From: Chitinophagales bacterium
Lineage (GTDB): Bacteria > Bacteroidota > Bacteroidia > Chitinophagales > JADIYW01
DNA: 6,507 bases
Direction: 5' to 3'
Assembly (NCBI GenBank): GCA_020848315.1
Contig: JADLAH010000043.1
Span: 1-6,507 of the forward strand
The notes beneath the pieces were generated by a model. It saw only the letters and a list, made by a program, of their open reading frames with translations, searched no databases and had not been told where the DNA came from. Every line of letters starts with the position of its first letter. The first letter of the stretch is position 1. This document shows positions 4,838 through 6,507 of the stretch, in pieces. A program made the translations under genes and the position numbers.

Positions 4838-6507
4838 TTAGAACGGACAGGACTTGCACGGATCCACTTCCATATCAAATCTTTCCAGTGATTTCAGGTT
4901 GATGCTGCCGCCAATCACACTGAATTCAGTGCGACGGTTTCGTTGATGTTCGAATTCTGTACATTCCACATTATCTGTACAGTTGTTACGCGGTTTGGTT
5001 TCTCCGTATCCTTTTGCCACCAGACGTTTTTTATCAATTCCTCTGGAAAGTAGCCAGTCAACGACAGATTGCGCACGGCGCTGTGATAATTTGATATTAT
5101 AATCGTACGGCGCTCGGGCATCCGTATGAGAAGCAATCTCTACAATGGCATCCGGGTTTGCCTGCAGGAAGCCCAGCAATTTGTAGAGTTCCTTTTCACT
5201 TTCAGGACGGATATTCCATTTGTCAAAGTCATAATAGATATCTTTCAGTTCAACCGGCGCTCCGCTGATTCGTTCCAATACCACCTGCACTTCTCTCGGA
5301 TTTTTGCCGCACACTCTGTCTACCAGACAGAAACTGTTATCCTGTTCTACATTGATCATACCCGGCAGATAATCTTTCGCATTGGCCACTACTATATAAT
5401 TACAATCGCAGCGCAGCATTTCACAAATCTGTCCTCTTTCATTGGTAGTGTATGTTTTTGTCCATCCCTCACACACGCTGGTTAACTGGATAGTCGCATT
5501 TGGCAGTGGCACAAGACCGCTGTCGGAAGCGTGTTTTCCCAGCACGGTTACATTCAGTGCATAATCGCGTTTTTTCTGCAGCGGAATTTTCACAAACACT
5601 TTTCCTCCGGGACTCACACCTACCGTAGATGCGCACACAGAATCATTAGGGAAATAACCATCGGCAGTGGCGGTAAAGCAATAGTCGGTGTTTTTCACAA
5701 CACTGAATTCAAATTCTCCGTCGCATTCGGTGATAGCCCTACCCTGATCTGTCCGGTCCTTTTTTGTCTGCATGATGACGGTGCTGGTGCAAATGGGCTC
5801 ACCGGTTTGCGCATCCACGACAATACCTTCCAGATCTATTCCTTCATCTACAAATGTATAGATATCATCCAGCCCTCTTCCATCCTGACGGTCTGACGTA
5901 AAATAACCATAGCTTCTGTCATTTCCGTATATAAATCCGTAGTCGTCGTATGAACTATTGATAGGTGCGCCGATATTTTTCATTTTCACCCATTCGCCGG
6001 CTGCATTCTGTTTTACTTTGAAGATATCCAATCCACCAAGGCCACCGTGCGCATCTGAAGAAAAATAAAGATAGCCGCTGCTGTCAACGATGGTCGGGAA
6101 CATCTCTCTACCTTCTGTGTTGATTTGCGGACCGAGATTTTTCGGGGTGCTCCAGCCCTCACCTTCGCGTTGTGTTACGTAAATATCCGTAGCGCCAAAA
6201 CCACCGGGCATATCGCTCACGAAATACATGGTTTTTCCGTCAGGTGTAATGGCAGGATGTCCTACGCTGTACTCCGGATTATTGTATTGGAAAGGCTTGT
6301 CATTTTTCCATGTCTTACCTTCCACATCCGATTCATAAATTGCGAGCTTGATGATTTTATCGTCACTGCTCGTTGTCGTCTTTTTATTGATGAAATTATT
6401 TCTGGTAAAGAATACTTTTTTGTTGTTATCGGTGAAGGCTAGTGTTCCTTCATGATATTTCGTTGTCGCATCACCTTTCATGAACTGCGGTTTTCCGAAA
6501 TCTGCTT
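4838..6507 (-). CDS. OmpA-family envelope protein with PD40 propeller and CRD-like domains, N-terminus off window
   Basis: The minus-strand frame runs off the right edge. An ATG at 6481 lies in frame, but ADFGKPQF is readable before it, so it is probably internal. Numbering from that Met (547 residues visible), PD40/WD40-like propeller repeats fill about 1-210: EGTLAFTDNNKKVFFTRNN (11-29), HPAITPDGKTMYFVSD (75-90), FPTIVDSSGYLYFSSDAHGG (128-147) and YGYFTSDRQDGRGLDDIY (191-208). Two carboxypeptidase-regulatory-like beta domains follow, clearest at 217-300 (LEGIVVDAQTGEPI) and weaker at 308-402. The OmpA-like peptidoglycan-binding domain spans about 414-522: IYYDFDKWNIRPES (415-428), ASHTDAR (450-456), KLSQRRAQSVVDWLLSRGI (464-482), GYGETKPRNNC (491-501) and EHQRNRRTEF (511-520). 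Asp454 and the arginines of SQRRA are expected to contact diaminopimelate. The order resembles PorE of the type IX secretion system, which adds N-terminal TPRs, but many Bacteroidota paralogues share it, so a secretion role is unproven. It probably acts in the periplasm near the outer membrane. Confidence 0.9.
   Translation of the reverse strand, partial: ADFGKPQFMKGDATTKYHEGTLAFTDNNKKVFFTRNNFINKKTTTSSDDKIIKLAIYESDVEGKTWKNDKPFQYNNPEYSVGHPAITPDGKTMYFVSDMPGGFGATDIYVTQREGEGWSTPKNLGPQINTEGREMFPTIVDSSGYLYFSSDAHGGLGGLDIFKVKQNAAGEWVKMKNIGAPINSSYDDYGFIYGNDRSYGYFTSDRQDGRGLDDIYTFVDEGIDLEGIVVDAQTGEPICTSTVIMQTKKDRTDQGRAITECDGEFEFSVVKNTDYCFTATADGYFPNDSVCASTVGVSPGGKVFVKIPLQKKRDYALNVTVLGKHASDSGLVPLPNATIQLTSVCEGWTKTYTTNERGQICEMLRCDCNYIVVANAKDYLPGMINVEQDNSFCLVDRVCGKNPREVQVVLERISGAPVELKDIYYDFDKWNIRPESEKELYKLLGFLQANPDAIVEIASHTDARAPYDYNIKLSQRRAQSVVDWLLSRGIDKKRLVAKGYGETKPRNNCTDNVECTEFEHQRNRRTEFSVIGGSINLKSLERFDMEVDPCKSCPF

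Noticed and set aside
5126..5896. Plus-strand open frames of about 120 codons opposite the OmpA-family gene
   Set aside because: They are antisense to a clearly conserved protein, have no recognisable domains and no promoter, and look like chance shadows.
1..6507. CRISPR arrays, insertion sequences, tRNA or rRNA genes, phage or defence genes
   Set aside because: I saw no regularly spaced repeats, transposase-like frames, tRNA-like cloverleaf or defence domains. The window is accounted for by housekeeping and envelope genes.

Overview
The window looks like a chromosomal housekeeping segment of a Bacteroidota bacterium, probably from the Chitinophagales/Sphingobacteriales side; the lineage below phylum is inference. 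Four things support the phylum. The promoters fit the Bacteroidota TTG-N(19-21)-TAnnTTTG pattern, with an excellent match ahead of rplM. None of the six visible start codons has a Shine-Dalgarno sequence; all sit behind A/T-rich leaders. The lipoprotein has a lysine/aspartate-rich stretch after its lipid-anchor cysteine, like Bacteroidota surface-export signals. The large minus-strand gene has a PD40 propeller / carboxypeptidase-regulatory-like / OmpA architecture typical of the phylum.

Layout. 1-441 (+) is the C-terminal part of a YugP-type membrane zinc metallopeptidase, closed by a strong intrinsic terminator. 546-1217 (+) is a monocistronic LamG-like surface lipoprotein of unknown ligand. 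A 199-base intergenic region then carries a hairpin and the promoter of a translation cluster: rplM (L13), rpsI (S9), rpsB (S2) and tsf (EF-Ts), 1417-3954. A terminator-like hairpin lies between rpsB and tsf, and a full terminator follows tsf. pyrH (UMP kinase, 4037-4747) appears to have its own promoter abutting that terminator. A bidirectional terminator separates pyrH from a convergent minus-strand gene (4838-6507, N-terminus outside the window) for an OmpA-family envelope protein.

The genes form three functional groups. The central block makes ribosomal proteins of both subunits and the EF-Tu nucleotide exchange factor, followed by the first dedicated step of UTP/CTP supply after UMP. The flanking genes are envelope proteins: a membrane protease, a surface lipoprotein and a peptidoglycan-binding outer-membrane-associated protein. 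No gap between genes exceeds 300 bases; the largest is 1218-1416. No tRNA, rRNA, CRISPR array, insertion sequence or phage gene was seen.

I found no convincing undescribed multi-gene system. The points most worth a second look are regulatory: a perfect nine-base Shine-Dalgarno sequence inside rplM that can fold into its own hairpin, the rpsB-tsf hairpin as a possible attenuator, and terminators fused to the next gene's promoter. At the protein level, the OmpA-family protein has a cysteine-rich half and a terminal CxxC.
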